Shown here: in pieces, positions 51,217-59,879 of the stretch | How the letters are laid out: every line of letters begins with the position of its first letter | How positions within the stretch are numbered: the first letter of the stretch is position 1 | Assembly (NCBI GenBank): GCA_965223695.1 | Contig: CBDCXJ010000026.1 | Span: 1-64,000, forward strand | DNA from: JAUVPB01 sp965223695 | GTDB lineage: Bacteria; Actinomycetota; Thermoleophilia; Gaiellales; Gaiellaceae | Reading direction: 5' to 3' | Length of the DNA stretch: 64,000 bases | Translations under genes and position numbers: made by a program | Notes under the pieces: model-generated | The model's input: only the letters and a program-made list of their open reading frames with translations | What the model was told of the DNA's origin: nothing | Databases searched by the model: none

Positions 51217-52251
51217 GTGTAAGTCCTAGCTAGGTTGTTCCATCCGGGCCTTCTTGGAGGCTGGGGGGTGTCGAAGCCACCAGTGCCAAGGAGGGTTCCG
51301 GATGAAGTTGCACGGTAACGCGAGGACATGTCTGCGTAGTCGTTGTTTGGCGGTTGGCCGGGTCGAGCAGGAGGGCTGGACGCTTGCTCGGGCTGCCGAG
51401 GCGGCTGGTGTGAGTGTGCGTACGCTCTCGAAGTGGTTGCGTCGTTTTCGCGAGGAGGGCAAGCCGGGGCTGCACGATCGCAGCTCGGCGCCTAGCGTGA
51501 TCCCGCATCGCACACCCGAGGAGCGGGTCGTGGCGATCGCGGCATTGCGCCGGTTGCGGATGACGGGCGCCGAGATCGCAGAGTGTCTGAGGATGCCGCA
51601 CTCGACCGTCTCAGCGGTGCTGACCAGGATCGGGCTGGGCAAGCTGTCTGGGCTCGAGCCGGCCGAGCCTGCGAACCGCTACGAGCGCAAACGGCCAGGC
51701 GAGCTCCTCCACATCGACATCAAGAAGCTCGGCCGTATTGCTCGTCCCGGCCACCGTGTCACGGGCAACCGCAGAAAGAGACGCCGCGGGATCGGCTGGG
51801 AATACGTCCACGTCTGCGTCGATGACGCGACCCGGCTCGCCTACGTCGAAGTGCTCGAAGACGAGAAGGCAGCCACAGCGGTCGGCTTTCTCCGTCGCGC
51901 AATCGCCCACTTCCGCGCGCACGGGATCCAAATCGAGCGGGTCATGACCGACAACGGCTCCTGCTACCGCGCCACCATCCACGCCCTCGCCTGCAAAGCA
52001 CTCCGGATCAAACACCTACGCACCCGCCCCTACCGCCCACGCACCAACGGCAAAGCAGAACGCTTCATCCGCACCATGCTCGCAGGCTGGGCCTACGCCG
52101 CCATCTACGCCAACTCACACCAACGCCAACACGCCCTCCCCGGCTGGCTCTACTTCCACAATCACGAACGACCACACCGCTCCCTCAATCGCCAACCACC
52201 GATACAACGGCTGCAGACGCTCAAACAGAACAACCTAGCTAGGACCTACAC
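51217..52251 (+). mobile_element. IS481-family insertion in a CTAG target
   Basis: 1035 bp. Terminal inverted repeats start GTGTAAGTCCTAGCTAGG on the left and read GTGTAGGTCCTAGCTAGG when the right end is complemented, with one mismatch. A CTAG duplication flanks it (51213-51216 and 52252-52255), the target known for IS481. Its removal would leave the AtuA stop codon about 7 bases before the DUF4387 start, which restores a tight operon. Confidence 0.92.
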
Positions 52252-52255
52252 CTAG
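51302..52255 (+). CDS. IS481-family transposase
   Basis: 317 aa from the ATG at 51302. N-terminal helix-turn-helix (LARAAEAAGVSVRTLSKWLR), then a DDE catalytic core: Asp in LLHIDIKKLG, Asp in VMTDNGSCY and Glu in NGKAERFIRTM. The last three bases of the frame, TAG, come from the duplicated CTAG target at the right end, so the gene uses a host-derived stop codon. The frame is intact. Confidence 0.94.
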   Translation: MKLHGNARTCLRSRCLAVGRVEQEGWTLARAAEAAGVSVRTLSKWLRRFREEGKPGLHDRSSAPSVIPHRTPEERVVAIAALRRLRMTGAEIAECLRMPHSTVSAVLTRIGLGKLSGLEPAEPANRYERKRPGELLHIDIKKLGRIARPGHRVTGNRRKRRRGIGWEYVHVCVDDATRLAYVEVLEDEKAATAVGFLRRAIAHFRAHGIQIERVMTDNGSCYRATIHALACKALRIKHLRTRPYRPRTNGKAERFIRTMLAGWAYAAIYANSHQRQHALPGWLYFHNHERPHRSLNRQPPIQRLQTLKQNNLARTYT

Positions 52256-52261
52256 GGCGAG

Positions 52262-52573
52262 ATGCCCCGGCTAGCCGAGCTCGCAAGCGAGATCTCGAGC
52301 AAGAACGCGGGAAACTTCTTCCTGACCTTCGATGTGGTCTTCGAGGACGAGGCCGCGTACGAGCGCGTCAAGAGCGCCGACGTGCTCAACCAAGAGAGGA
52401 TCGCCGAGCTCTACGGGATGCCGCTCGAGGACGTGCTCCACGTCGTCGAGTTCGATCAGGGCCTGGCGTTCAAGATCGCCGTCCGCCGGCTGCGGCCCAG
52501 CGGCGACGTCGGCGAGACGGATGTGTTCGGCGCGCAACAGTACGCGCCGCTCCTCGAGGTCGAGGTGCCGTGA
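52262..52573 (+). CDS. DUF4387-family protein, AtuA partner
   Basis: 103 aa. MPRLAELASEISSKNAGNFF then LTFDVVFEDEAAYERVKSAD and FDQGLAFKIAVRRLRPSGDV fit DUF4387, the small companion of AtuA/DUF1446 proteins. GGGCGAG upstream is the ribosome site. The insertion element now lies 10 bases upstream, so expression would depend on read-through or an outward promoter of the element. Confidence 0.85.
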   Translation: MPRLAELASEISSKNAGNFFLTFDVVFEDEAAYERVKSADVLNQERIAELYGMPLEDVLHVVEFDQGLAFKIAVRRLRPSGDVGETDVFGAQQYAPLLEVEVP

Positions 52574-52628
52574 CCGGCTGCTAACCATCTAGCATCTGCG
52601 GGGCGAATGTCGCTGGGAGGCGACAAGA

Positions 52629-54446
52629 TTGAGGGGTCGCAAGGCAGTGCCCACACCAATGCATCCTGCGGAGCGTGCTCGTAGATCTGCCGCGCTAGCG
52701 CGATGGGCGCTTGCCGTGCTGGTCGGCTGCCTCGCATGGTTTGCGCTTGTGCCGCACGGCCAGGCCCAATCGCTCGGCTGCGGCCTGGAGGACGCGCGGC
52801 CGCTCTGGATCGATTTCGCCGACGGCTCGGTCTCGTTCGCAGAGTCGGTGTTCGGGCGTGCCGGCGTCGTCGCAGCAACGCGGGGCAGACAGCCCGGCGC
52901 CGACCTTCGCCAGCGCGGCGCCAAGACAGTCCACTGGCACATGGAGCTGCCCGACATCGTCGGGAATCTGAAGGCTCCCCATAGCGGCGCGCGCGTGAAA
53001 CGGGAGACGCGCACGCTGATCGAGAATGCGCGAGCCACGACCGGCTGCCAGACGCCGACGATCGCCCTCAACGAGCTCTTCGGCGCGTCGATCCCGACTC
53101 CGTGGCCCCGAAACGTTGCCCGCTACCGCGCGAACGTCCTCCTCACGATGAAGCAGCTCGCGGCGAGCGGAGCCCGGCCCTTCCTGCTCGTTCACGGGAA
53201 GGCAAGGGGCGCGCGAGCACCGAGCACCGTGGGGCGGGCGGCCGACTGGTGGAAGGCCGTCGCGCGACACGGCTTCATCGTTCGGCAGATGCACTTCGAC
53301 GGTCCGCGCGCACATTCGCTGGGAGTTCAGGCGGGCAGCCGAACACGCCGCGTAGCTATGCGTCGGGCGCTCTCTTCCTTCACCCGGCTCGGTATCGCGC
53401 CTCGCAGGTTGGGCCTGCTCCTCGGGTTCCAGTCGGGTCCCGGGAAGGGTGGCCGCGAAGGTCTCGGCAGGCGTGCCTGGCTCGAGACCATCAGGCGCGA
53501 GACCCTTGCGGCTCGTCGTGTCGCGGCCGAGTACGGCATCCGCACGATCTGGTCCTGGGGCTGGGGGACGTTCAATGCCGCAGGCGCCGATCCTGACAAG
53601 CGGGCGGCGGCGTGCGTTCATCTCTGGACGCGCGACCCGACCCTTTGCGACGGCCCGGCGGCCGCGGGCGGCGGGTTCGACACGTCGCTCAGCGCGGGAC
53701 AGATCGAGCTCCCCGCGGGCGCGCACTGTCGCAGTGACCTGGGGACCGTGTCACGGGCCGATGTGCTCGAGCTCGAGCGCGTGCTCGGGTCGCGCAAGCG
53801 GGCGGTGGGTGCGCTGTTCATGGAGCTGGTCGCTGCGCGGCACGGCCCAGCGCTGACGCCGAGCGACGTGCGCGCGATCGAGCGCGCCATCGTCGCAGAG
53901 CGCTTTGCGGGAAGCCGGCGAAGCTACGAGGCAGCGCTCAGGCGGCGCGGGATTGGCCCGGAGCGCGCGCGATCGATTCTGGCGAACGGCCTGCAGCGCG
54001 CCGCGATCAAAGTCGGGACGCTGCTCCGCCCGCATCAAGGCCGACGAAGCTCCTTGCGCCACCGCTATCGCAACGCACGCCAATCGGTCGTATGCGCCCG
54101 TGACAACATTCCCTCACATCGGCTCTTCAGCTGGGCGCGGGAGCTGCCGCTTCTCGCGCTTCCGCGCCAGTCGCTCTCGATCTCGGCTCGTCGCGCTTCG
54201 GGAGCCGCTGCGAAGGTTCGTCTCTCGGGGAAGCTCACCGGCGCCCGTGGAGTCATAGCCATCTACGCGAGTTCCTCGCCCGAGGGCCCCTACGCCAGAC
54301 TTGGCACCACGCGCACGGCCGCGGGCGGCAGCTGGCAGCTGGCAGTTCGCTCAGGCCGGCGAACGTCGTTTCGAGCGATCTCGCTCGCCAGCATCAGCAC
54401 GCCGGTGACGGTCGTGCTCGACCGGGCATCCGCTGCCAGCCGCTAG
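52629..54446 (+). CDS. Large secreted protein of unknown function
   Basis: 605 aa with a TTG start; ATG at 52659 is an alternative. The N-terminus (ARRSAALARWALAVLVGCLA) is a signal peptide or anchor ending near HGQAQS. The mature part begins CGLEDARPLWIDFADGSVSF, contains TVHWHMELPDIVGN and IRTIWSWGWGTFNAAGADPD, conserved-looking aromatic segments suggestive of a TIM-barrel-like domain. It ends in a beta-sandwich-like tail (LSGKLTGARGVIAIYASSSP). I do not recognise a characterised family. It may act on the envelope, since the next gene is an acyltransferase relative. Confidence 0.65.
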   Translation: MRGRKAVPTPMHPAERARRSAALARWALAVLVGCLAWFALVPHGQAQSLGCGLEDARPLWIDFADGSVSFAESVFGRAGVVAATRGRQPGADLRQRGAKTVHWHMELPDIVGNLKAPHSGARVKRETRTLIENARATTGCQTPTIALNELFGASIPTPWPRNVARYRANVLLTMKQLAASGARPFLLVHGKARGARAPSTVGRAADWWKAVARHGFIVRQMHFDGPRAHSLGVQAGSRTRRVAMRRALSSFTRLGIAPRRLGLLLGFQSGPGKGGREGLGRRAWLETIRRETLAARRVAAEYGIRTIWSWGWGTFNAAGADPDKRAAACVHLWTRDPTLCDGPAAAGGGFDTSLSAGQIELPAGAHCRSDLGTVSRADVLELERVLGSRKRAVGALFMELVAARHGPALTPSDVRAIERAIVAERFAGSRRSYEAALRRRGIGPERARSILANGLQRAAIKVGTLLRPHQGRRSSLRHRYRNARQSVVCARDNIPSHRLFSWARELPLLALPRQSLSISARRASGAAAKVRLSGKLTGARGVIAIYASSSPEGPYARLGTTRTAAGGSWQLAVRSGRRTSFRAISLASISTPVTVVLDRASAASR

Positions 54447-54452
54447 GCCGCG

Positions 54453-55502
54453 ATGGTGACGCCGGCGCTGGCGGTCAGGTCTCAGTTGCGCGTGCCCCGC
54501 TCGCCAGCCAGGCTGGGCAGCGTGTGTGCGGCTCCGCGTGCGGCGGCGACGGGCGTGTCGGCGGCCAGTAAGGCTCCACCTGGCGCCGATGCCGAGGCTC
54601 CGCCGGAGCGAGTGCCCCTACTCGCGCCCAGCGACGTCGGCAAGGCGGTTGCGATCCTCGGCCTGGGGTCGCTCTCCTGGTTGCTACCGGAGCGTCGTTG
54701 GCCGGGCGCCTGCCGCTCTCTTGCACGGGTCCTCGGCGGGCCACCTGACGGCGGAAGACGGATCGCCGGACTGCTCGCTGGCCAGGGTTTCTACGGCGAG
54801 CCCGATGCGATCTACCGCGCCGCTCAGGCCGAATGCCTGGTCAGCTACATGCAGGTCTTACGCGAGTATCGGCCCGGTGGCTGGCGCCCAACGTGCAACG
54901 TCGAGGGCTCGAAGCACGTGGACCGGGCGCTCGAGCGAGGTGAGGGTGTGGTTCTCTGGCTACCGCTCTTCAGCGCGTACTCGTTCGCGGCGAAGGTCGC
55001 GATGCAAGGTGCTGGGATTGACGCGAGCCATGTCAGCCACCGTCGCCACGGCTTCTCGCACACCCGCCTGGGAGCGAGGCTCCTCAATCCGATCCGAACG
55101 CGGGCGGAGGATCGCTACCTGAGTGGTCGCCTGATGCTGTCAGAGACCGCCTCGGTCGCCGGCCTCCGAGAGGCCCTCGCCTGCCTTCGCCAGAACGAGA
55201 TCGTGTCGATAACGGCCGGAGGGGCCGGCCGGCACGCGACGATCGCGCCGTTTCTTGGCGCCGAGCTCGGCATCGCGAACGGTGGGCCGGCGCTGGCCTA
55301 CACGGCAGGCGCGCGTCTCTTGTTCGTGTTTCCGGTGCGTAATAGCTCGGGAGGCGTCAGCGTGTTCATCGAAGACTGCGTTTCTCTCGAGGCGACCGAG
55401 CGACGCAGGGAGTTCGTGCGGCGCGCGGCGCTGAGCTTCGCGGCTCGGCTCGAGCACTACGTGCGCCGCTATCCGGCGCAGTGGCGTGGCTGGGCCGATT
55501 GA
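54453..55502 (+). CDS. HtrB/LpxL-like acyltransferase relative lacking the His motif
   Basis: 349 aa. From about residue 60 it follows the lipid A/PIM acyltransferase layout: QAECLVSYMQVLREYRPGGW, a CNVEGSKHVDRALERGEGVV helix-strand and the C-terminal RLEHYVRRYPAQWRGWAD, the family's ending. The position of the catalytic H-x4-(D/E) motif reads LPLFSAYSF, with no His or acidic residue, so it may be inactive as a transferase or use other chemistry. Pro/Ala-rich N-terminus. It follows the secreted protein after 6 bases, so the two are co-transcribed. Confidence 0.7.
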   Translation: MVTPALAVRSQLRVPRSPARLGSVCAAPRAAATGVSAASKAPPGADAEAPPERVPLLAPSDVGKAVAILGLGSLSWLLPERRWPGACRSLARVLGGPPDGGRRIAGLLAGQGFYGEPDAIYRAAQAECLVSYMQVLREYRPGGWRPTCNVEGSKHVDRALERGEGVVLWLPLFSAYSFAAKVAMQGAGIDASHVSHRRHGFSHTRLGARLLNPIRTRAEDRYLSGRLMLSETASVAGLREALACLRQNEIVSITAGGAGRHATIAPFLGAELGIANGGPALAYTAGARLLFVFPVRNSSGGVSVFIEDCVSLEATERRREFVRRAALSFAARLEHYVRRYPAQWRGWAD

Positions 55503-55550
55503 CGGCTTCGACGCGCTAGCGTTCGAGCGCGCGATCGAGAAGGAGTGACC

Positions 55551-56423
55551 ATGGAGACACCCGCCCAGGACGAGTTCGAAACATCGCTGGTGAGCAGCGA
55601 CTGGCTGGACGAGCATCTCGCCGATCCCGATCTGGTCGTGCTCGACTGCACCGTTCTCGTCGAGCCTGGAGAGGGCGGCGGCTTCCAGGTCAAGAGCGGA
55701 CGCGCCAACTACGAGGCCGGCCACATTCCGACCGCCGAGTTCGCCGACCTGATGGGTGAACTCAGGGACGAGTCGATCCCGCTGCAATTCGCGGTACCAC
55801 CGCCCGAGCAGTTCTGCTCAGCGATGGGCGCCCTCGGCGTCGGCGACGACTCGCCGGTCGTGCTCTACGACGGAAACATGACGATGTGGGCCGCGCGTGT
55901 CTGGTGGATGCTCCGCTGGGTCGGCTTCGATCGAGCGGCGCTGCTCGACGGCGGGCTGAAACTCTGGACCGAAGAGGGCCGACCGCTCTCGAGCGAGCCG
56001 GCCACTCAGCGGGCGCGCGAGCTCACGCCGGCGGTGCGCCCCGAGCTGCTTGTAGACCGCGACGAGGTACTCGGCGCGATCGACGACGACGCCGTGAACA
56101 TCATCGACACGTTCGACGACGGTCACTACAGCGGCGAGACATCTCGCTACGCACGACCGGGCCACATCCCTGGCGCGTCAAACGTCTTCGCGCTCGCGCT
56201 GTTCGACGAATCGGGCCGCTTCCGGCCCAGCGACGAGCTGGCAGCGATGCACGAGGGCGAGCGCGATGCCCGGGCGATCACCTACTGCGGCGGCGGGATC
56301 ATGGCCTCGGCCAGCGCGTTCGCCATGACTCGCCTCGGCTTCAGCGACGTTGCCCTCTACGCGGCTTCGCTCGAGGAGTGGGCAGCCGACCCGGCCAACC
56401 CGATGGAGGTCGGAACAGGCTGA
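55551..56423 (+). CDS. Sulfurtransferase with two rhodanese domains
   Basis: 290 aa from the ATG at 55551 (GAAGGAG upstream; the GTG two codons earlier overlaps it). The N-terminal rhodanese domain (VSSDWLDEHLADPDLVVLDC; VVLYDGNMTMWAARVWWMLR; LLDGGLKLW) is non-catalytic as usual. The C-terminal domain has active-site Cys246 in TYCGGGIMASASAF. It would move sulfur from thiosulfate or 3-mercaptopyruvate to cyanide or a thiol. GHIPGASN is the typical domain signature. Cytoplasmic, no operon partners. Confidence 0.9.
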   Translation: METPAQDEFETSLVSSDWLDEHLADPDLVVLDCTVLVEPGEGGGFQVKSGRANYEAGHIPTAEFADLMGELRDESIPLQFAVPPPEQFCSAMGALGVGDDSPVVLYDGNMTMWAARVWWMLRWVGFDRAALLDGGLKLWTEEGRPLSSEPATQRARELTPAVRPELLVDRDEVLGAIDDDAVNIIDTFDDGHYSGETSRYARPGHIPGASNVFALALFDESGRFRPSDELAAMHEGERDARAITYCGGGIMASASAFAMTRLGFSDVALYAASLEEWAADPANPMEVGTG

Positions 56424-56424
56424 G

Positions 56425-57135
56425 CTACCAGCGGTCGTAGTGGACTTTCTCTGTCCACGGAATTCGCTTGCGCGGCGTAAACGGCTTGACCGGGTGCCCG
56501 ACCGGGATCAGCGCTACGAGCTGCACCGCGGACGGTACGCCGAGGACCTCCTTCATGTGTCCCTCGAACAGGTTGGCGACGGTCGTGAGGCATGTCCCGA
56601 GCCCTACGCCGCGAGCCGCCAGCATCAGGTTCTGTACGGCGGGCATGACGCCCGTGTACACCGTTTCCTCGGAGAAGGTTTTGAAGGCGCCGTCCCAGGT
56701 GTACGGCATTCCTGAGCGGTCGAAGCCGACCACGATCAGCACTGGAACCTCCTGCATGGTGTCGGCGAGGTTGACGGCCCAGCCAAGCATCGTATTGGGC
56801 TGCCAGCGCGGGTCGGCTTCCTGCACGTAGGCGGTCGTGCCTTCCGGCGTCATCGTCGGATCGTCTGGGGTGTCGTCTCGGGGGAACTCCCTCGGGTTGC
56901 GGGGCATCGTCTCGGCTAGCAACATGAACGACTTGCGGTAGAGCGCTGCCACCTTCTGCTTCATCTCGGGGTCGCGCACGACGATGAACTCCCAGAGCTG
57001 GCGGTTCGTCGCGTTGGGCGCCCAGGTCGCGGCCTCGAGAATCGTCGCGATCTGCTCGTCGGTCACCGGTTCGTCGGTATAGCCGCGCGCACTGAGCTGC
57101 GTTTGCATTGCCTCGAACAAGTCGATCGATTCCAT
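56425..57135 (-). CDS. Nitroreductase-family protein
   Basis: 236 aa from the ATG at 57135 (GAGAGGAG upstream). FMN nitroreductase features: ATWAPNATNRQLWEFIVVRD near 36-55, AVNLADTMQEVPVLIVVGF, TGVMPAVQNLMLAARGVGLG and TCLTTVANLFEGHMKEVLGV, then PVGHPVKPFTPRKR. It likely uses NAD(P)H for two-electron reductions of nitro groups, enones or a flavin relative such as F420 precursors. It is 12 bases after the frameshifted SDR on the same strand, so a two-gene operon. Confidence 0.9.
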   Translation of the reverse strand: MESIDLFEAMQTQLSARGYTDEPVTDEQIATILEAATWAPNATNRQLWEFIVVRDPEMKQKVAALYRKSFMLLAETMPRNPREFPRDDTPDDPTMTPEGTTAYVQEADPRWQPNTMLGWAVNLADTMQEVPVLIVVGFDRSGMPYTWDGAFKTFSEETVYTGVMPAVQNLMLAARGVGLGTCLTTVANLFEGHMKEVLGVPSAVQLVALIPVGHPVKPFTPRKRIPWTEKVHYDRW

Positions 57136-57146
57136 CCTGACTCCTC

Positions 57147-57907
57147 TCAACCGCCCCAGATACCCGAGATTACGCCGCCGTCGATGACAAGGCTGGTGCC
57201 CGTCACCCACTCGGCCTCGTCAGAGGCCAGGTAGACCATTCCGCCCGCGATGTCGGCGCTCTCGCCGAGCCGGCCGAGCGGCTGCGAGGCGATCGCCGCC
57301 GTCGGACCGCGTCCGGGTCGGCCTGTGCGTCGAAGAAGCCCTCGAGCATCGGCGTACGTATGTAGCCCGGGCAGATGCAGTTCACGCGGATCTTCGCGCG
57401 CGCCCCGTCGAGCGCCATGCACTTGGTGAGCATGATCACACCGGCCTTCGAGGTGCAATAGGCAGCATCGTTCTCGGCGGCCCAGATACCGTAGATCGAG
57501 GCGGTGTTGATGATCGAGCCGCCGACGCGGGCCTCGAGAATCGGCCAGGCGGCCTTCGACATCAGGAAGATGCTCTTGAGGTTGGTCGCGATCTGCCGAT
57601 CCCAGAGCTCCTCGGTCAGATCGACGACACGGCCGGTGATCGTGACGCCGGCGTTGTTCACGAGCGTGTCGAACGGGCCGACCTCGCTCGCGATCGTGGC
57701 GAGGGCCAGGTCGATCGAGGCCTGCGAGGTCACGTCGAGCTCGAGCGCAAACGCGCCGTCTATTCCGGCAATGGTCTCTTCGGCGGTTGCACCCAGCAGA
57801 TCGGTCGCGATTACTCGCGCGCCCTCGGCGGCGAAACGCTGCGTGATCTCGCGCCCTTGGCCCGAACCGGCGCCCGTGATCAGCGCTGTCTTGCCCTCGA
57901 GACGCAC
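57147..57907 (-). pseudogene. Short-chain dehydrogenase, one frameshift
   Basis: GTG start (MRLEGKTALITGAGSGQGRE). TGAGSGQG cofactor loop at 11-18, NNAG at about 87-90, active-site Ser-Tyr-Lys in NTASIYGIWAAENDAAYCTS with K next to it. Near 57305 a one-base shift after FFDAQADPDA ends the frame; the next frame has IASQPLGRLGESADIAGGMV, EWVTGTSLVIDGG and ends at 57147. Corrected length about 253 aa. Everything else is intact, so recent decay or sequencing error. Possible cyclohexanol- or 3-oxoacyl-type reductase. Confidence 0.85.
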
Positions 57908-58011
57908 ACGGCCAGCGTAGTCCTCCCTATGGGCCCGTGGAGTTCAGGGAAACCACCGAGGCGCCTGGTTGGCCATCGACGTACGGTGCCGCCACATACC
58001 GAAAGGCAGCC

Positions 58012-58314
58012 ATGTGGATCAACAGAGCGACATTTCGAGACCGCCGAGCGCGAGTTGCAACCAGCCTCGCCGCCGTCGCGACAATCTGCGCGAGCGCGCT
58101 CCTCGTCGCAGCGTGCGGCGGCGGAGACGACGCCGCGCCTGCGCCGCCGACGGATCCCACGCCAGCGGCGGTTCCAGCACCTCCCTCGGGGCTCGCGCCG
58201 ACACCGGAGCCCGCGCCCTCAGCCGCTCCCGACTACGAGGAGCTCGCATCCGCTATCCTATGGTCTTGCATGGTTCTAGGAAGCGTCGGGAGGATCGGGA
58301 ACTTCCTGGTATAG
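58012..58314 (+). pseudogene. Lipoprotein, probably truncated at an integration boundary
   Basis: 100 aa from MWINRATFRDRRARVATSLA through a hydrophobic stretch to the lipobox LLVAAC. An Asp/Pro/Ala-rich linker (PAPPTDPTPAAVPAPPSGLA) follows and the frame then ends after a short hydrophobic tail (LASAILWSCMVLGSVGRIGN). The composition changes near 58240, 150 bases before the integrase gene, so the tail is likely element sequence and the original C-terminal domain has been cut off. The intact partner half is not in the window. Confidence 0.55.
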
Positions 58315-58394
58315 ATGGTTTATCTGGGTTCTTGTCTTCTCAACCAGGTTCGCCCCGTCTCGCCTAGGACTATGGGATGTAAGATGGGACTGGA

Positions 58395-59795
58395 ATGGCG
58401 AGGAAGCTGACGGCGGCGTTTGTGAAGACGGTCTCGGAGCCGGGCAAGTACGGTGACCAGCACGGGCTGATTCTGCGGGTTCTGCCGTCTGGCGCCAAGC
58501 AGTGGATTTGGCGCGGCACGGTGCACGGCAGGCGCCGCGATCTGGGCCTGGGCGGGTTCCCGTACGTGTCGTTGGCCGAGGCGCGGCAGCAAGCCTTCGA
58601 CTACCGGAAGCTGGCGCGCAGCGGCGGCGACCCGATGGCTTTGAAGGGCCGCCCGGACGTGCCGACGTTTGAGCAGGCCCTCGAGGAGGTGCTGGCGGTA
58701 CACCGGGGTTCGTGGCGGGACGGCGGCAAGAGCGAGCAGCAGTGGCGGGCCTCGCTTCGTGACTACGCGATACCCCAGCTTGGCTGCCGGCCTGTGGATG
58801 CGATCACCACGGCGGATGTGATGGCTGTTTTGGTGCCGATCTGGAACGAGAAGCGTGTGACCGCGCAGCGGGTGCGCCAGCGGATCGGCGCGATCATGCG
58901 GTGGGCGATCGCGCAGGGCTACCGGGGGGACAACCCGGCCGGGGAGGCCATCGCGGAGGCGCTGCCTAGGAACAACGGCGTCAAGACGCATCACCGGGCC
59001 TTGCCCCATGGCGAGGTCGCGGCCGCGCTGGTCAGGGTGCGTGCGTCCGAGGCGTGGCCGGCGACGAAGCTCGCGTTCGAGTTTCTGGTGTTGACCGCGT
59101 GCCGCTCGGGCGAGGTCAGGGGCGCCCGCTGGGACGAGATCGACATAGAGGCAGCGACCTGGACGGTGCCGGCCTTGCGGACGAAGGCCGGGCGCGAGCA
59201 CCGGGTACCACTGTCTACGCGGGCGCTGGGGGTGCTGGATGAGGCGCGGGCGCTCGCCGACAGCTCCTGGCTGGTGTTTCCCTCGCTGACGGGCCGGGCG
59301 CTGGCCAGCAACACGTTGAGCGGGCTGTGCGGCGACAGCGACATCAGGTGCGTGCCGCACGGGTTCCGCAGCAGCTTCCGCGACTGGGCGGCAGAACAGA
59401 CCGACACGCCCCACGCCGTCATGGAAGCAGCGCTGGCGCACGTGAACCCCAACCAGGCCGAGGCCGCCTACGCGCGAAGCGACCTGTTCGAACGGCGACG
59501 CAAGCTGATGGAACAGTGGGCCGGCTATCGTGGGTGGCACAGGGACGCAGATCCTGGCTGCAAGTGGGTGAGAGCCGAAGGCGGGTCGTGCCCCGCCATG
59601 GGTCGAAGAGGCGAGGAACAGCGAGCTGCGCGTTCTCCTGCCGAGATCCTGGCAGCGTCCCGGAGGTGCCTTGAGAGTCGCGGGTACCGGAGTCGATGGT
59701 GCAAGCCCCTGGGAGAGTGGCTGCGAGCGCATGTGGATCCGGACGCTGAGCGGCCTTGCGATCGGGGAGGCGGAGCAGATCGTGCGTCATGTTGA
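58395..59795 (+). CDS. Tyrosine recombinase/integrase, P4-like
   Basis: 466 aa. The N-terminal domain (LTAAFVKTVSEPGKYGDQHG; LGLGGFPYVSLAEARQQAFD) is the DUF4102-type arm-binding domain of P4-like integrases. Catalytic residues: Arg237 (CRSGEVRG), His322 and Arg325 (PHGFRSSFRDW), His349 (ALAHVNPNQ) and Tyr359 (AEAAYARSD). A normal member would end near residue 380; the last 85 residues (DPGCKWVRAEGGSCPAMG onward) are Arg-rich and unlike the family, perhaps read-through after loss of a stop. Integrates and excises the element. Confidence 0.9.
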   Translation: MARKLTAAFVKTVSEPGKYGDQHGLILRVLPSGAKQWIWRGTVHGRRRDLGLGGFPYVSLAEARQQAFDYRKLARSGGDPMALKGRPDVPTFEQALEEVLAVHRGSWRDGGKSEQQWRASLRDYAIPQLGCRPVDAITTADVMAVLVPIWNEKRVTAQRVRQRIGAIMRWAIAQGYRGDNPAGEAIAEALPRNNGVKTHHRALPHGEVAAALVRVRASEAWPATKLAFEFLVLTACRSGEVRGARWDEIDIEAATWTVPALRTKAGREHRVPLSTRALGVLDEARALADSSWLVFPSLTGRALASNTLSGLCGDSDIRCVPHGFRSSFRDWAAEQTDTPHAVMEAALAHVNPNQAEAAYARSDLFERRRKLMEQWAGYRGWHRDADPGCKWVRAEGGSCPAMGRRGEEQRAARSPAEILAASRRCLESRGYRSRWCKPLGEWLRAHVDPDAERPCDRGGGADRASC

Positions 59796-59879
59796 GCTTC
59801 TGCTGCCTGATAGCGGATTTGAGCGAGCGGGTGCGGCGCCGGTGCACAAAGACTGACATCGCCAGGCGAGCGAGGAGGA

